Source of the DNA: Rodentolepis nana
Taxonomy: Eukaryota; Platyhelminthes; Cestoda; Cyclophyllidea; Hymenolepididae
Reading direction: 5' to 3'
Length of the DNA: 19,484 nucleotides
Assembly: GCA_900617975.1 (NCBI GenBank)
Contig: UZAE01000694.1
Span: forward strand, 1-19,484
Of the stretch, positions 9,319 to 17,579 are shown piece after piece. Each line of letters starts with the position of its first letter. Within the stretch, counting starts at the first letter, position 1. Under the pieces are notes generated by a model, which worked only from the letters and a program-made list of their open reading frames with translations, was not told where the DNA came from and did no database searches. Position numbers and translations under genes: made by a program.

Positions 9319-10384
9319 ACATCCTGATACGCGACGCTTCAATTGCCCGCTTTTATGGAACATGAAGCAAATACAAACTCAGTACTAGGAGTCCCCGTTG
9401 GTCTCCTCAATTGTGGAAAGGTGCATTGAAATAGTACGTGGAGATGCACATTAGAGAATATGGCTTCAAATTTAAAAGCAATCCTTAAAAGTAATGTTGA
9501 GACTACACTAAGTTATTTTCTAAGGTCGAATGAGGAATGATTTTGCCTCGTAACTTCTGGGCAAAGTAAGATGACAGTTAGTTTCATGAAACTCAATGCA
9601 ACTAAATGGTACATGTGGAGGAGATTCGGGGAAAAACGAGGTGCGGGTGCCGCATCGAGAACCTTAGCGTCTGGTTTTATCGATCTCTGCGCTATAATCC
9701 GGTTGTTTCTAACGTGTCTGTCATGGTTATCGTAAGGGAAGTAATTTACCGATACGCATTCATCAGGCATAGCTCCTAGTATGTTAAAATGTAGAGTTGC
9801 GGTTTATAGGTTAAAAAAGTATGCTCAAGTGGGTGGTTTAACCTAGGGGGCTCGAGTTTTCTATTTGATGGCTTTGGCAGCCAATAAGGAGATGCTTTTT
9901 TTGGCAAAAGGAACCCGCTTGATATTGTTCTATGAGTTCTTCGTTGCGTATTGACACATGATTCTTAGTTGAAATCATTGCTCGCGTTCCTGGTTAGTGA
10001 CTAAATTACATGGAAATTGAATGGCAATAAAAATGCTACTTAATTCGATTGGAATATCCACCTCTAATACTCTGGTCTTTGCTAAAACAAGTATACGCTG
10101 TAAATTAACTCACGGTATTGAGTTGAGTAGTCAATAGAGGCATATTTGTTCTACCTTTTAGAAGATAGGAAATTCATTAGGATTAATCGTGATAGGAAAC
10201 TGCAGGGGTTGCGTTTGAAATTTTCATTTCATGACTAAGCTCTATGCCAGCGACTATTCCTACTATATCGACGAGGTACCTTAGCTGATTTCGAGGGTCT
10301 TTACAGGCAGGGCCACGTTGCCGGAGTTATTGCTGGCAGTAAGTCAAGGTTAATTAGCACAACAGTTTGCTATATATGCCCACA
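9319..10384. other. Spacer with a CpG-rich patch
   Basis: Mostly AT-rich and featureless. The stretch about 9600-9765 has roughly 13 CpG dinucleotides in 150 bases, far above its surroundings. It is open on both strands (minus 9513-9770, 85 codons; plus about 9608-9778, 57 codons). I cannot recognise either product, and overlapping frames on both strands suggest at most one is real. It may be a remnant of a mobile element. Confidence 0.35.
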
Positions 10385-10560
10385 AACAATATGACTTCTA
10401 ATTACGTTGGAAAAGAAAGACCTTATCTTATGGGTTTGCAGGTGGACTAGTGTACAACTCATAGTACACTCTTTCGTTCTACTTATTACTACTCAGTAGC
10501 ACTTTGTGCAAGATTCAATGTGTTACACCTAATTCACACTTATTGAATTTACATAAATGT
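10385..10560 (+). repeat. Dispersed diverged repeat, copy 1
   Basis: By eye this aligns with 17930-18108 over most of its length, roughly 70 percent with small gaps. Shared blocks include ATTACxTTGGAAAxGAAAGA, a GACxAGTGTAxAACTCAT block and ACTCAGTAGCA. It has no open frame and no visible terminal repeats. It may be part of a larger duplicated segment. Confidence 0.5.
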
Positions 10561-10592
10561 GAAATGGGGTGAATGCGTGACAATCAACTTAC

Positions 10593-10706
10593 CTGAATTT
10601 CAAAAAAGTCAAGCACTCGCAATATGGTAAAAGTATTGAGCAAGTAAAGTGCCCCAATACCGTTATTCAATATTTTGCCGAATTTATCCTCATGTGGATT
10701 TTAGGA
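10593..10706 (-). pseudogene. Exon-like segment with a consensus donor, unknown protein
   Basis: On the minus strand a short open segment ends TILRVLDFFEIQ at a perfect CAG|GTAAGT donor (donor bases 10592-10587). Upstream it reads NPHEDKFGKILNNGIGALYL, bounded by a stop. There is no good acceptor before it, so it is at best a relic or an isolated exon. Not recognised. Confidence 0.2.
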
Positions 10707-10952
10707 ATAGGAAATGTATGACCATTTGTTGCCTCGAAATTAGAACAGAGAATTAAGAGCTATTGAATCTAATGCGAGAGGATATCAATATCAACTCCAT
10801 CATCAGTAATATCTCACAAACACCTCTATTCATTTACTTACAAATGCATGAAACAATTAACCACAGTTATTTTACCTCCCTAACTAGGAAATGGGGCAGC
10901 ACAATGGGGAAGATGCCCTCAGATGGGTCTGTTAATGCATAATGGAATTGAA

Positions 10953-11270
10953 CTAGAGGTGTTCGAAGTGCCAGATGCACGGAAACCTGATCAGCATGAG
11001 TTGATAAGAGGGAGGAAATGTGAGTGTGATGGAATTGAAAACCGAAAAGATGTGGTTATGGTGGAACATAGGTTTTAAATAAGTCAATAAGTAACCATTT
11101 TCGGCGTCTACGTATTCAACTTTAGATTTGTTCATAAGGTGGATGCTCTGCTGAAGGACTTCACATAGAAATGCTTCCTTGTGAGATAGTGGTTTAAAGT
11201 GGTGATTGTGCCACGGAAGCAATATTGTGTGAATGCATGGGTCTTCCGATGAGGCGAAGCTTCCTCTCAT
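10953..11270 (-). pseudogene. Unknown open frame, member A of a locally repeated family
   Basis: An open minus-strand frame of 105 codons from ATG. Its middle (KEAFLCEVLQQSIHLMNKSK) and C-terminal part (FNSITLTFPPSYQLMLIRF) can be matched by eye to open or broken minus-strand segments at 13425-13640 and 14398-14665, and more weakly at 12290-12430 and 13030-13240. At DNA level 10986-11165 matches 14520-14665 most clearly. The copies are diverged and some have stops, so this looks like decayed duplicates of one exon or gene. No function can be assigned, and it could equally be a non-coding repeat. Confidence 0.3.
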
Positions 11271-11280
11271 AACTGAGATT

Positions 11281-11889
11281 CTGAGCTTGAAGTCTTGAAA
11301 ATATGCTAGAGCAATTCTTACGATAAAGACTTTTTAGTTCGCATCTTGAAAGATTATAATTAGACGTTTCAGTTATTGCTCATTGATCAGAGGCTACCGA
11401 GTTTATTGGCAGTTTGTGAAAACACCTTACCTTTAAAACTCAATTATTACAATTGCTAAAATAAAATTGTGATTGCAGAATTGACACGATTGGATGTAAT
11501 GGAGGGCATTTTATGGAGCCGAATAAATTAACACATGCTTTCCCTCCTCTCTGCTGTCAAGTAATGCATTACCTATAAGATCGTGGGCCTTGAGATGAGA
11601 GGGTATGCGGGATTAATTCAATAATGACCAGTTCTAAAGTGTGGCGAGGGCCTGCCAGTGATATGCCCCATCAATGCAAAGAATTTCCTGATCAATGGCA
11701 TTAATCTTATGAAAACTATAAATTCACATTTTTGAAGCATTCCATATATTTCGCGAATTAGTGCATACTTCACGTGGCGGCAATGAGTAAAAACCTATAT
11801 TATAATACATTTTCCTAATGACACTCTTATCTACTGATCAGAATTTAGTAGAATAATTATAAATTGCTATTGTATATTTGTTTCAATAT
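11281..11889. other. AT-rich spacer
   Basis: No open frame with protein character, no RNA gene and no clear repeat seen before the target-site duplication of the first SINE-like element at 11890. Confidence 0.5.
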
Positions 11890-12246
11890 ATTCCTAGACA
11901 AAGTGGGGGTATGCAAATGACTTACTTCCACGTGATGCACTATGGGCAACGTATACTCATACGGCAAACATGTCTATTAACCGGCAGTTGACTTCTGACT
12001 TCAAACTACCATCACCCCACTATATGATGTATTCGACTACTTCCATAGTACTCACCTCATCTTTTTCTACCTTTGTGTGTCTCTTTTACATCTTTGAACT
12101 CCCTTCTGTCACCCCCTCTCCTCTCGACTTTTTTCACTTTGATGTTCCTTTCCCTCTGTGAAGCCTGAAGTCAACTAAATGACTAATGATAACTGTCAAA
12201 ATGCCTGGCATTTGATATAAATAAATAAATAAATTCCTAGACAAAG
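11890..12246 (+). mobile_element. SINE-like retroposon, copy 1, with 14-bp target-site duplication
   Basis: The element body is 11904-12232 (329 bp), flanked by a perfect 14-bp direct repeat ATTCCTAGACAAAG at 11890-11903 and 12233-12246. The 5' end reads TGGGGGTATGC; the 3' end is a simple ATAA repeat tail. A 14-bp duplication plus a simple 3' tail is the signature of LINE-assisted retroposition, not of a DNA transposon or LTR element. No long open frame. A core CTATTAACCGGCAGTTGACT is shared nearly unchanged with the other copies. Family name unknown to me. Confidence 0.9.
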
Positions 12247-12500
12247 ATGGTATATAAGAACCGGACGCTATTATCAGTAATTAAAGCTCATAAAATTCAA
12301 TTGGAAGGACAGGTGAAGGTGATGCTGTCGATGTAGGTGACAAAGGGAGATGTGAAATACAGTTGGAATGAGGTGTTAAGAGGCGATTGAATGATATGAA
12401 GGCTATTTCGTTTATGGTGCATTTTAAAATTACGAAAGTGGGGGGGGGGCAATAAGAAGGGAACAATGATGGCACAAGGGACTAACTCAGGTGACGTATA
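12247..12500 (-). repeat. Diverged minus-strand segment, member B
   Basis: Weakly resembles member A (10953-11270): one frame reads FVTYIDSITFTCPSN then a stop, comparable to FNSITLTFPPSY in A. It contains a G10 run at 12440-12449. Probably non-functional, and the similarity needs an alignment to confirm. Confidence 0.25.
12440..12449 (+). repeat. Poly-G run (G10)
   Basis: Ten consecutive G on the + strand, inside the diverged segment called member B. Confidence 0.85.
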
Positions 12501-13025
12501 TATCCGCAGTGACTGGGAGCTTTATGTATTGCGGAATAATCCAAATCTTCATTCACCAAGTGGAGCCTCGTGTTTAATTTTTAGTCAAGCAGGGCTAATG
12601 ATAAATATCATGAAGCCTGCCATTTGAAATATTAATGTTAAGTCAAGCAAATAACCTATGCTACACGAGGCTGAACGATCATCTTTCTTCACGAAAAGCT
12701 AGTATCCACCTAGACAGGATCGATCACGTTTGCCAGGCAACCGCTCGCTCTCTACTCAGCAGTCAATCACTTACATAATTTTTGGACGGTTATCCCTACG
12801 CTGTCTTAATAGACCTCAAATCGCAATGTTTTGCCGACTGTACGTATGCAAACCATCGTTCACCAAGGAGAATTCATCCCTTGAGCTTCTGCTTTCAATA
12901 CACTAATGATAGCCGATGGCGATAGTAATATTCTTGCTCCTTGCCATGCAAACGTCACACCTAATCCAAATCGATGCAATATTACTTGACTTCGATTAAC
13001 TTGTTATTTTCCATCCCACCTCAAA
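12501..13025. other. Spacer
   Basis: AT-rich, with no recognisable gene. A + strand frame at 12974-13186 is open, but its second half overlaps a minus-strand open segment, and I cannot support either as a gene. Confidence 0.4.
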
Positions 13026-13424
13026 TCACTGCACGTTGTAACATAGGGACCTTTCATTCCGCAATTCCAGCACTAATTCGTCATAATTTATTGCCAACGT
13101 CAATACTGAATATGGAGAGGGTAGATGGGGGTTCAGTGTCAGTGAGCAAGAACGCAAGAGGCCAAGCTTTAAAACGATCGGTATGAAGTAAAACGTGAGT
13201 GAGTGTGTTGAAGGAGGATTGACTCCTGGTATATGCAAACGGATACTCAGGCAGAGTATTGGAATGGAGCGAGTTTCGAGTATTTGTGAGTGAAGCTAGA
13301 TACTCTGCCATGTGACATATTGTGTGGCAGTGAAAGTAATATTATGCTGATTGGTGTCCTTATAAAGCGAACACTCAAGGGCTTAGCTTTTGACCTTACA
13401 GTTCGGTGTCATAGTCCATGAAAT

Positions 13425-13660
13425 TTAATGAAGGCCTTCCAGTGGTGTTATTGGTGCCATGGCTTTTAGGACGAGCAACCAAGTGAACTTTAACATTTGA
13501 AGTGCTCGGAGGTAGACACTCGAGTTGTTCTCATGGGAGGAGAGTATGATATTAAACTGAGACCGCGTATGTGTGAGCAATTTCCAGATTAAGTACATCG
13601 CTTGGGGCATTAAGATGCAAACAAAAAGCATTTCTCTCCTGACGAATTTTCAAACAGGTT
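13425..13660 (-). pseudogene. Unknown open frame, member D of the locally repeated family
   Basis: Open for 68 codons from ATG at 13631 and slightly upstream. REMLFVCILMPQAMYL lines up with KEAFLCEVLQQSIHLM of the segment at 10953-11270, and SQFNIILSS with SVFNSITLTF. The order of the two blocks is the same, but the spacing is shorter. Possibly a decayed paralogous exon. No function inferred. Confidence 0.25.
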
Positions 13661-13707
13661 GACAAATGAAGGAGACACTTATGCTACTTTCTATATACTT
13701 CACAGAA

Positions 13708-14063
13708 TGGGGTATGCAATAGACTTACCTCCACGTGGTGCACCCAGAACAACGTAAACTCATACAGCAAAAGTGTCTATTAACCGGCAGTTGACTTCTC
13801 ATTTCACATTACCATGACCCCACTGTATATTACATTCGACCACTACCACAGTATTCATCTTACCTTTTCCCTGCCTTTGTGTCTGTCTATCTGTCTGTCT
13901 GTCTCTTTTACATATGTGAATCATTATTGTGTCCCCCTCTCAACATTTGGCCACTTTGACGTTCCTCCTCCTCTCTGTGAAGTCCAAAGTCAGCTAAAGG
14001 CTAATGATAGCTGTCAAAACGCCTGCCATTTGAAATAAATAAATAAATATATATATATATATC
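13708..14063 (+). mobile_element. SINE-like retroposon, copy 2
   Basis: Full-length copy in the same orientation as copy 1, starting TGGGGTATGC and ending in an AAAT repeat tail that runs into an AT microsatellite (14048-14062). It contains a short TCTG/TCTA simple repeat near 13880-13900. The flanking duplication is eroded: only TCACAG matches (13700-13705 and 14064-14069). It lies about 20 bp upstream of the acceptor of the terminal exon at 14086. Confidence 0.85.
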
Positions 14064-14085
14064 TCACAGTTTTATGTAATTACAG

Positions 14086-14303
14086 GTGATGAGAATGAAT
14101 TTTGTACTGTGGCAAATCGCTTTGATTGCGAAATTTATCAATGTGGTTATGCAACAGCAACCACCGTGTCCCATAGAGAATTCGTGCTGAATCGCCATCA
14201 CAAATTCATTACAAGGGAGTTTTTCAAGAAGACCAAGATCTCACCTTTGAACTACTGTGAGATCAGACAAAAACGTGTGAATAGCCCGAAATTTCCATTG
14301 TGA
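14086..14303 (+). CDS. Terminal coding exon of an unrecognised gene
   Basis: After TTTTATGTAATTACAG the frame opens with two bases of a split codon and gives 71 residues, beginning DENEFCTVANRFDCEIYQCG and ending VNSPKFPL, then TGA. AATAAA follows at 14328-14333, 25 bases after the stop. Four cysteines (two as C-x4-C) and a basic C-terminal half are visible; there is no membrane span. Acceptor, open frame, stop and polyadenylation signal in the right order support a real last exon. I could not find convincing upstream exons; they may lie left of the SINE copy at 13708. The frame is also open back through the AT-rich SINE tail, so the true left end is uncertain. Family not recognised. Confidence 0.45.
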
Positions 14304-14327
14304 TGAGTTTAACTCGTGGCTTTGAAA

Positions 14328-14333
14328 AATAAA
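14328..14333 (+). terminator. Polyadenylation signal AATAAA
   Basis: Canonical hexamer 25 bases after the stop of the exon 14086-14303, in TTTGAAAAATAAAGG. Confidence 0.55.
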
Positions 14334-14397
14334 GGCCTTGCCGAAATGTACGAAAATGACTTGAATAATTGAACTAACGCTTTAGCTTAGGATACTA

Positions 14398-14665
14398 TTA
14401 AAAATAAGTTCTTTCCATACATAGACATCTTACCATAAATGATATTTTTGGATAATACAAGGCTAATTCGTGTAACAATACGCGATATATACACCCTAGC
14501 AATACGTCCTCTAACTTTGTGCCTGATCTGCACGAATTGAAGAGAGGGAGAGGGAGTGTGATCAAGGTAGATATAGAGCCTCGAAAGGAGGAGGAGGTGG
14601 TAATTAAGCATCTGCATCTAGATTTGTTCATGAAGTGGACGTAATGCTGATGAAATTCACATTAG
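14398..14665 (-). pseudogene. Member E of the locally repeated minus-strand family
   Basis: DNA at 14520-14665 aligns with 10986-11165 by eye: CCTGATCxGCAxGAxTTGA, GTGTGATxxA and GATTTGTTCATxAxGTGGA are shared, with a gap of some tens of bases between. In the corresponding frame HQHYVHFMNKS matches LQQSIHLMNKS, but two stops lie just upstream, where the other copy is open. This looks like a decayed duplicate. Confidence 0.35.
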
Positions 14666-14770
14666 AGCTAATCATTACTCCCCCTATATCATAATAATAT
14701 TGTATCCATTTACTAAAATAGGGAAATCTGTTGATAAAGTAGAAACGAGAAGAGAGAAACGAATTTATCT

Positions 14771-15120
14771 GCTACCAATAACATTTATTTCTAATGGCGG
14801 GCTTTATGACACTTATCATTAGCCCTTTGGCTAACTTCGGGCTTCACAGAGGACAGGAACATCAAAGTCAGAAAAAGTGGATAGGGGGGGGGGGGACAGA
14901 AGAGGGATTCAAAGATGTTAAGGAGACAGGCAGACAGACACAAAGTTAGAGAAAAGGTAAGATTAGTACGGTGGAAGTGGTTGAATATGACATACAATGG
15001 GGCCATTGCAATTTGAAGTCAGAAGTCAACTGCCGGTTTATAGACTTTTGCCACATGAGAATATGTTGCCCAGGGTGCATCACGTGAAGGTAAGTCTATC
15101 GCACCTCGCTACCCATAATA
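14771..15120 (-). mobile_element. SINE-like retroposon, copy 3, inverted, with imperfect 13-bp target-site duplication
   Basis: The element body is about 14784-15107 (324 bp) on the minus strand; the short A-rich tail is at its left end. It is flanked by GCTACCAATAACA (14771-14783) and GCTACCCATAATA (15108-15120), 11 of 13 identical, consistent with an older insertion. It contains a G12 run (14884-14895) and CAGACAGACA matching the TCTG repeat of copy 2. The core is intact as AGTCAACTGCCGGTTTATAG in the + reading. Confidence 0.85.
14884..14895 (+). repeat. Poly-G run (G12) inside SINE copy 3
   Basis: On the element's own strand this is C12 and coincides with the short C-rich stretch of the other copies (CCCCCTCT in copies 1 and 2). 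A family-internal C tract has therefore expanded here. Confidence 0.85.
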
Positions 15121-15139
15121 TAATATCCATCAACAAAGC

Positions 15140-15450
15140 AAATTATGTTTACTTCTTCATCACAATATTAGCCTTGGAATTAGGAGTACTGTGTTCTGGA
15201 ACTGCAATACTACCACACATTGTCAATAAACCTTGTTATTGTTGGAGTATTGCCACATGAGAAACACACTTCGATAGCGGCTGTTACTCGGTTACATAAT
15301 CGAATTTGTATCTTCTTGATGGCCAATATTAGTCACGCATTAGACAACTTCTGTCCTACCCTTTTTGTGGACGTCTTTTCAGAACACTGGCTTGAGAATG
15401 AACAGTTTTTCAAAAGATGGCTTTTGCATTGCATGGTGACCATTGACTGA
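15140..15450 (+). other. Possible coding remnant in two overlapping frames
   Basis: One frame (to 15260) contains a hydrophobic stretch, YVYFFITILALELGVLCSG; another (15220-15450) gives 76 residues ending WLENEQFFKRWLLHCMVTID and TGA. A single exon cannot use both. No splice sites or polyadenylation signal support either. I list it because both frames have protein-like composition, but it may be chance. Confidence 0.2.
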
Positions 15451-15895
15451 TAGCCACATTGTTAATATATTAGCATGCAGTTTACGTTACTAGGACAAAA
15501 TATTTTACCTATTTCTCTTATTTATATTTATTCAAATTCTTTCAGAAATTTCATTTATTAGAACATAGAGGCTATCTTGTCATTATTTTTAATAATGTCC
15601 TCCACTCCAATATTTGGGCATAATTAAGTCTGATGAACCTGTTAATTCAACTCTTGGAAACTAGATATCTCTGTGAATAATTTCAATTACCATTTAGAAT
15701 TCGAAATTTAATGCCCCTTAACTAGGGTAATTAAATGATAATTTCGGCATGCTTTTCACACTCCGATAATTTTTTAAAACTTGTGGAAGACTAATTTTCA
15801 CCTCTTTGTTAGAACAGCATGTACTTAGGTCACTGGAAGAGCAAGTGAACCATTGCAATCTCACATCACATTGACTAATTGCCAACAAGAGGACA
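15451..15895. other. AT-rich upstream region of the small membrane protein gene
   Basis: No open frame or repeat recognised. It presumably contains the upstream regulatory DNA of the gene that starts at 15948. Confidence 0.4.
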
Positions 15896-15902
15896 TATTT
15901 AA
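15896..15902 (+). promoter_or_regulatory. TATA-like box
   Basis: TATTTAA, 46 bases before the ATG at 15948. A start about 30 bases downstream would give a 5' leader of roughly 20 bases. Supported by position only. Confidence 0.3.
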
Positions 15903-15947
15903 GCAGAGTTATCAAGTGTAAATCTCACTTATCAATTTTCTTACAAG

Positions 15948-16502
15948 ATGGCAATAGGGCACTTTCCAAGGTTGAATTCCCGACAAGAGCTTCAGCAGCA
16001 GAGTCTTGTTCCAAGGGATGGGGAAACTGAAACCATGCGTTCTAAATGGTCCACCAGGCTCTACGCCATAGTTGCAATCATAAGTTGTGTAAGTGGCTAA
16101 TATTTCAATTACCGCAAATATCCTTTTCCTTTCATTAGATTTTGGCCGCATCAATGATCACGTACGGCGTTTTCATGCTTTGTAATTCACCAAATAAAGC
16201 ACAAGAAATTATTTCATATGGAGTGATTGCCTCTGGTTTTCTTGCAACGATCACGGTTCTGTTTGGTAAATTCATCTCCAAGAAACCAAGCCAAACTCTC
16301 GGCATCTTTGTAAGTACCTCGAATTTCTCAATTTTTTTCCTTGCAGCATTTCATTTTGCTTAGCGTGACGATGATTTCGGAGATGACGCTTGGAGGCCTG
16401 GTGATACATCCACTCGGTGTAACAGCAGTTGGTGCTACTATTGTCACTTTTGGCTTCCTTACGAAGTTACCAGCTTTAGTATTCTTCTTCATAGAAGAAT
16501 AA
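15948..16502 (+). CDS. Small four-span membrane protein, complete, 3 exons
   Basis: Join of 15948-16088, 16139-16309 and 16347-16502: 155 residues and TAA. Both introns have GTAAGT donors and are tiny (50 and 37 bp); all exons are in phase 0. The ATG has A at -3 and G at +4. The protein has a hydrophilic N-terminal tail of about 37 residues with Gln and charged residues, then four hydrophobic spans at about 38-61, 71-93, 101-123 and 128-152, ending almost at once with IEE. Loops are short and there is no signal peptide. It is not a classical tetraspanin (no CCG motif, no large loop) nor a claudin (no W-GLW-C-C). I do not recognise the family; location in a cellular membrane is inferred. A polyadenylation signal follows at 16578. 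The exon structure is strongly supported by splice sites, phase and the continuous spans. Confidence 0.82.
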
Positions 16503-16577
16503 TTAAATAATCGCCCTAAAAGACATTGTACTGAAGGAAATCGCCTTTCATTGTTTGTAATTCGCGTTGAATTTTTC

Positions 16578-16583
16578 AATAAA
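16578..16583 (+). terminator. Polyadenylation signal AATAAA
   Basis: Canonical hexamer 75 bases after the TAA of the four-span membrane protein gene, giving a compact 3' UTR of about 95-100 bases. Confidence 0.7.
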
Positions 16584-16743
16584 ATCTTTATGAATGCACA
16601 TTAGTGTTAATTCTTGAAAAAGGTGAATTGTCATTTTTCACAAATTGTGAATCTTAAACTCATTTCTATCATTTCGATATATTTTTCCGTTTGTACTTGG
16701 TAGTACTTGTTTCGAAACATTTTCAAGAAAGCTAGGCACATCT

Positions 16744-16760
16744 CCCCCCCCCCCCCCCCC
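16744..16760 (+). repeat. Poly-C run (C17)
   Basis: Seventeen C on the + strand in the spacer after the four-span membrane gene. On the minus strand it creates a spurious poly-Gly stretch in an open frame. Confidence 0.9.
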
Positions 16761-16925
16761 TCCTACCAAGAATCCTTTTCTGGAAGTATTTCCTACTATG
16801 AATATAGAGCACTCGTTATGCGACTTGGTAAATTTGCACTTTTGCATATATTTAACCTATAAGCATTTAGTAGAGATTGTATGAAATGACTATGTAGCGG
16901 ATTGCTACTTTATTAAAGCCTGACT

Positions 16926-17215
16926 GACTCAGAAATCTCTATGGCAGATTCTCCTGACTCAGAAATCTCTTTGGCAGATTCTCCTACATCTAGACCGACT
17001 CAGAAATCTCCATGGCAGATTCTCAAACATCTAGCTACCGGCTCAGAAATTTCTATGGCAGATTCTCCAACATCTAGCTAGGAATCAGAAATCTCTATGG
17101 CAGATTCTCCAACCTCTAGCTAGAGAACAGCTAAGCTATAGCTCAGCTATAAAGAAAACAGACGTGTAGCACGGAGCGCGTTTATATCTATGGCAGATTC
17201 TCAAACATCTAGCAA
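16926..17215 (+). repeat. Degenerate tandem array, units of 30-43 bp
   Basis: Five units begin near 16926, 16956, 16997, 17040 and 17082, sharing ACTCAGAAATCTCTATGGC then AGATTCTC. The first two units are 30 bp long; the later ones add an ACATCTAGCTA-type extension and are 41-43 bp. A sixth partial unit at 17184-17215 is separated by about 60 unrelated bases containing AGCTAAGCTATAGCTCAGCT. Units differ by 1-4 bases. No open frame is maintained through the array. It could be a minisatellite or a remnant of a larger repeat. Confidence 0.85.
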
Positions 17216-17579
17216 GACTCCCAGAACCAGAGTTGTACGGTCGCACCCCCCAATCCTGGCGAGCAAACATGCGGGCATACGATAACGCACACAGCAATAA
17301 CGTGTCCCACAACTATTTGAGGAATATGCCTTATCATTGTATCAATCTACCGTAATATTAGTGTTTTAAATTTGAAATGCCTGTCGAAATAAATTTCCAT
17401 TCATTTATGAGTTAAAGTGTAAGACAATTTAAAACTCATAGATATATATTGGCTTGGCAGATTTGAAAAAAATACTTAATCGATATTTATTCATCTTGTG
17501 CTGCATTTTGAAGCTGATTACCATATTGCATCACAAATTTAGTCAGAAATCTATAGTGGAATAATGTCCTCAACACTAT

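Noticed and set aside
11904..12232. Terminal-repeat retrotransposon in miniature (TRIM) as the identity of the repeat family
   Set aside because: TRIM elements have direct terminal repeats and 4-6 bp target duplications. These copies have no terminal repeats, a simple 3' tail and 13-14 bp duplications.
14640..14665. Hammerhead ribozyme, suggested by CTGATGA near 14646 and 15633
   Set aside because: The second core strand (CGAAA) and the flanking helices are not present at either site, and none is found in the SINE copies.
15948..16502. Tetraspanin or claudin for the four-span protein
   Set aside because: No CCG motif, no large extracellular loop and no claudin signature; the loops are too short.
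16638..16847. 69-codon minus-strand open frame with a Gly run
   Set aside because: The Gly run is created by the C17 homopolymer; the rest lacks protein character.
16926..17215. CRISPR array
   Set aside because: The genome is eukaryotic, and the units are back-to-back variants rather than identical repeats with unique spacers.
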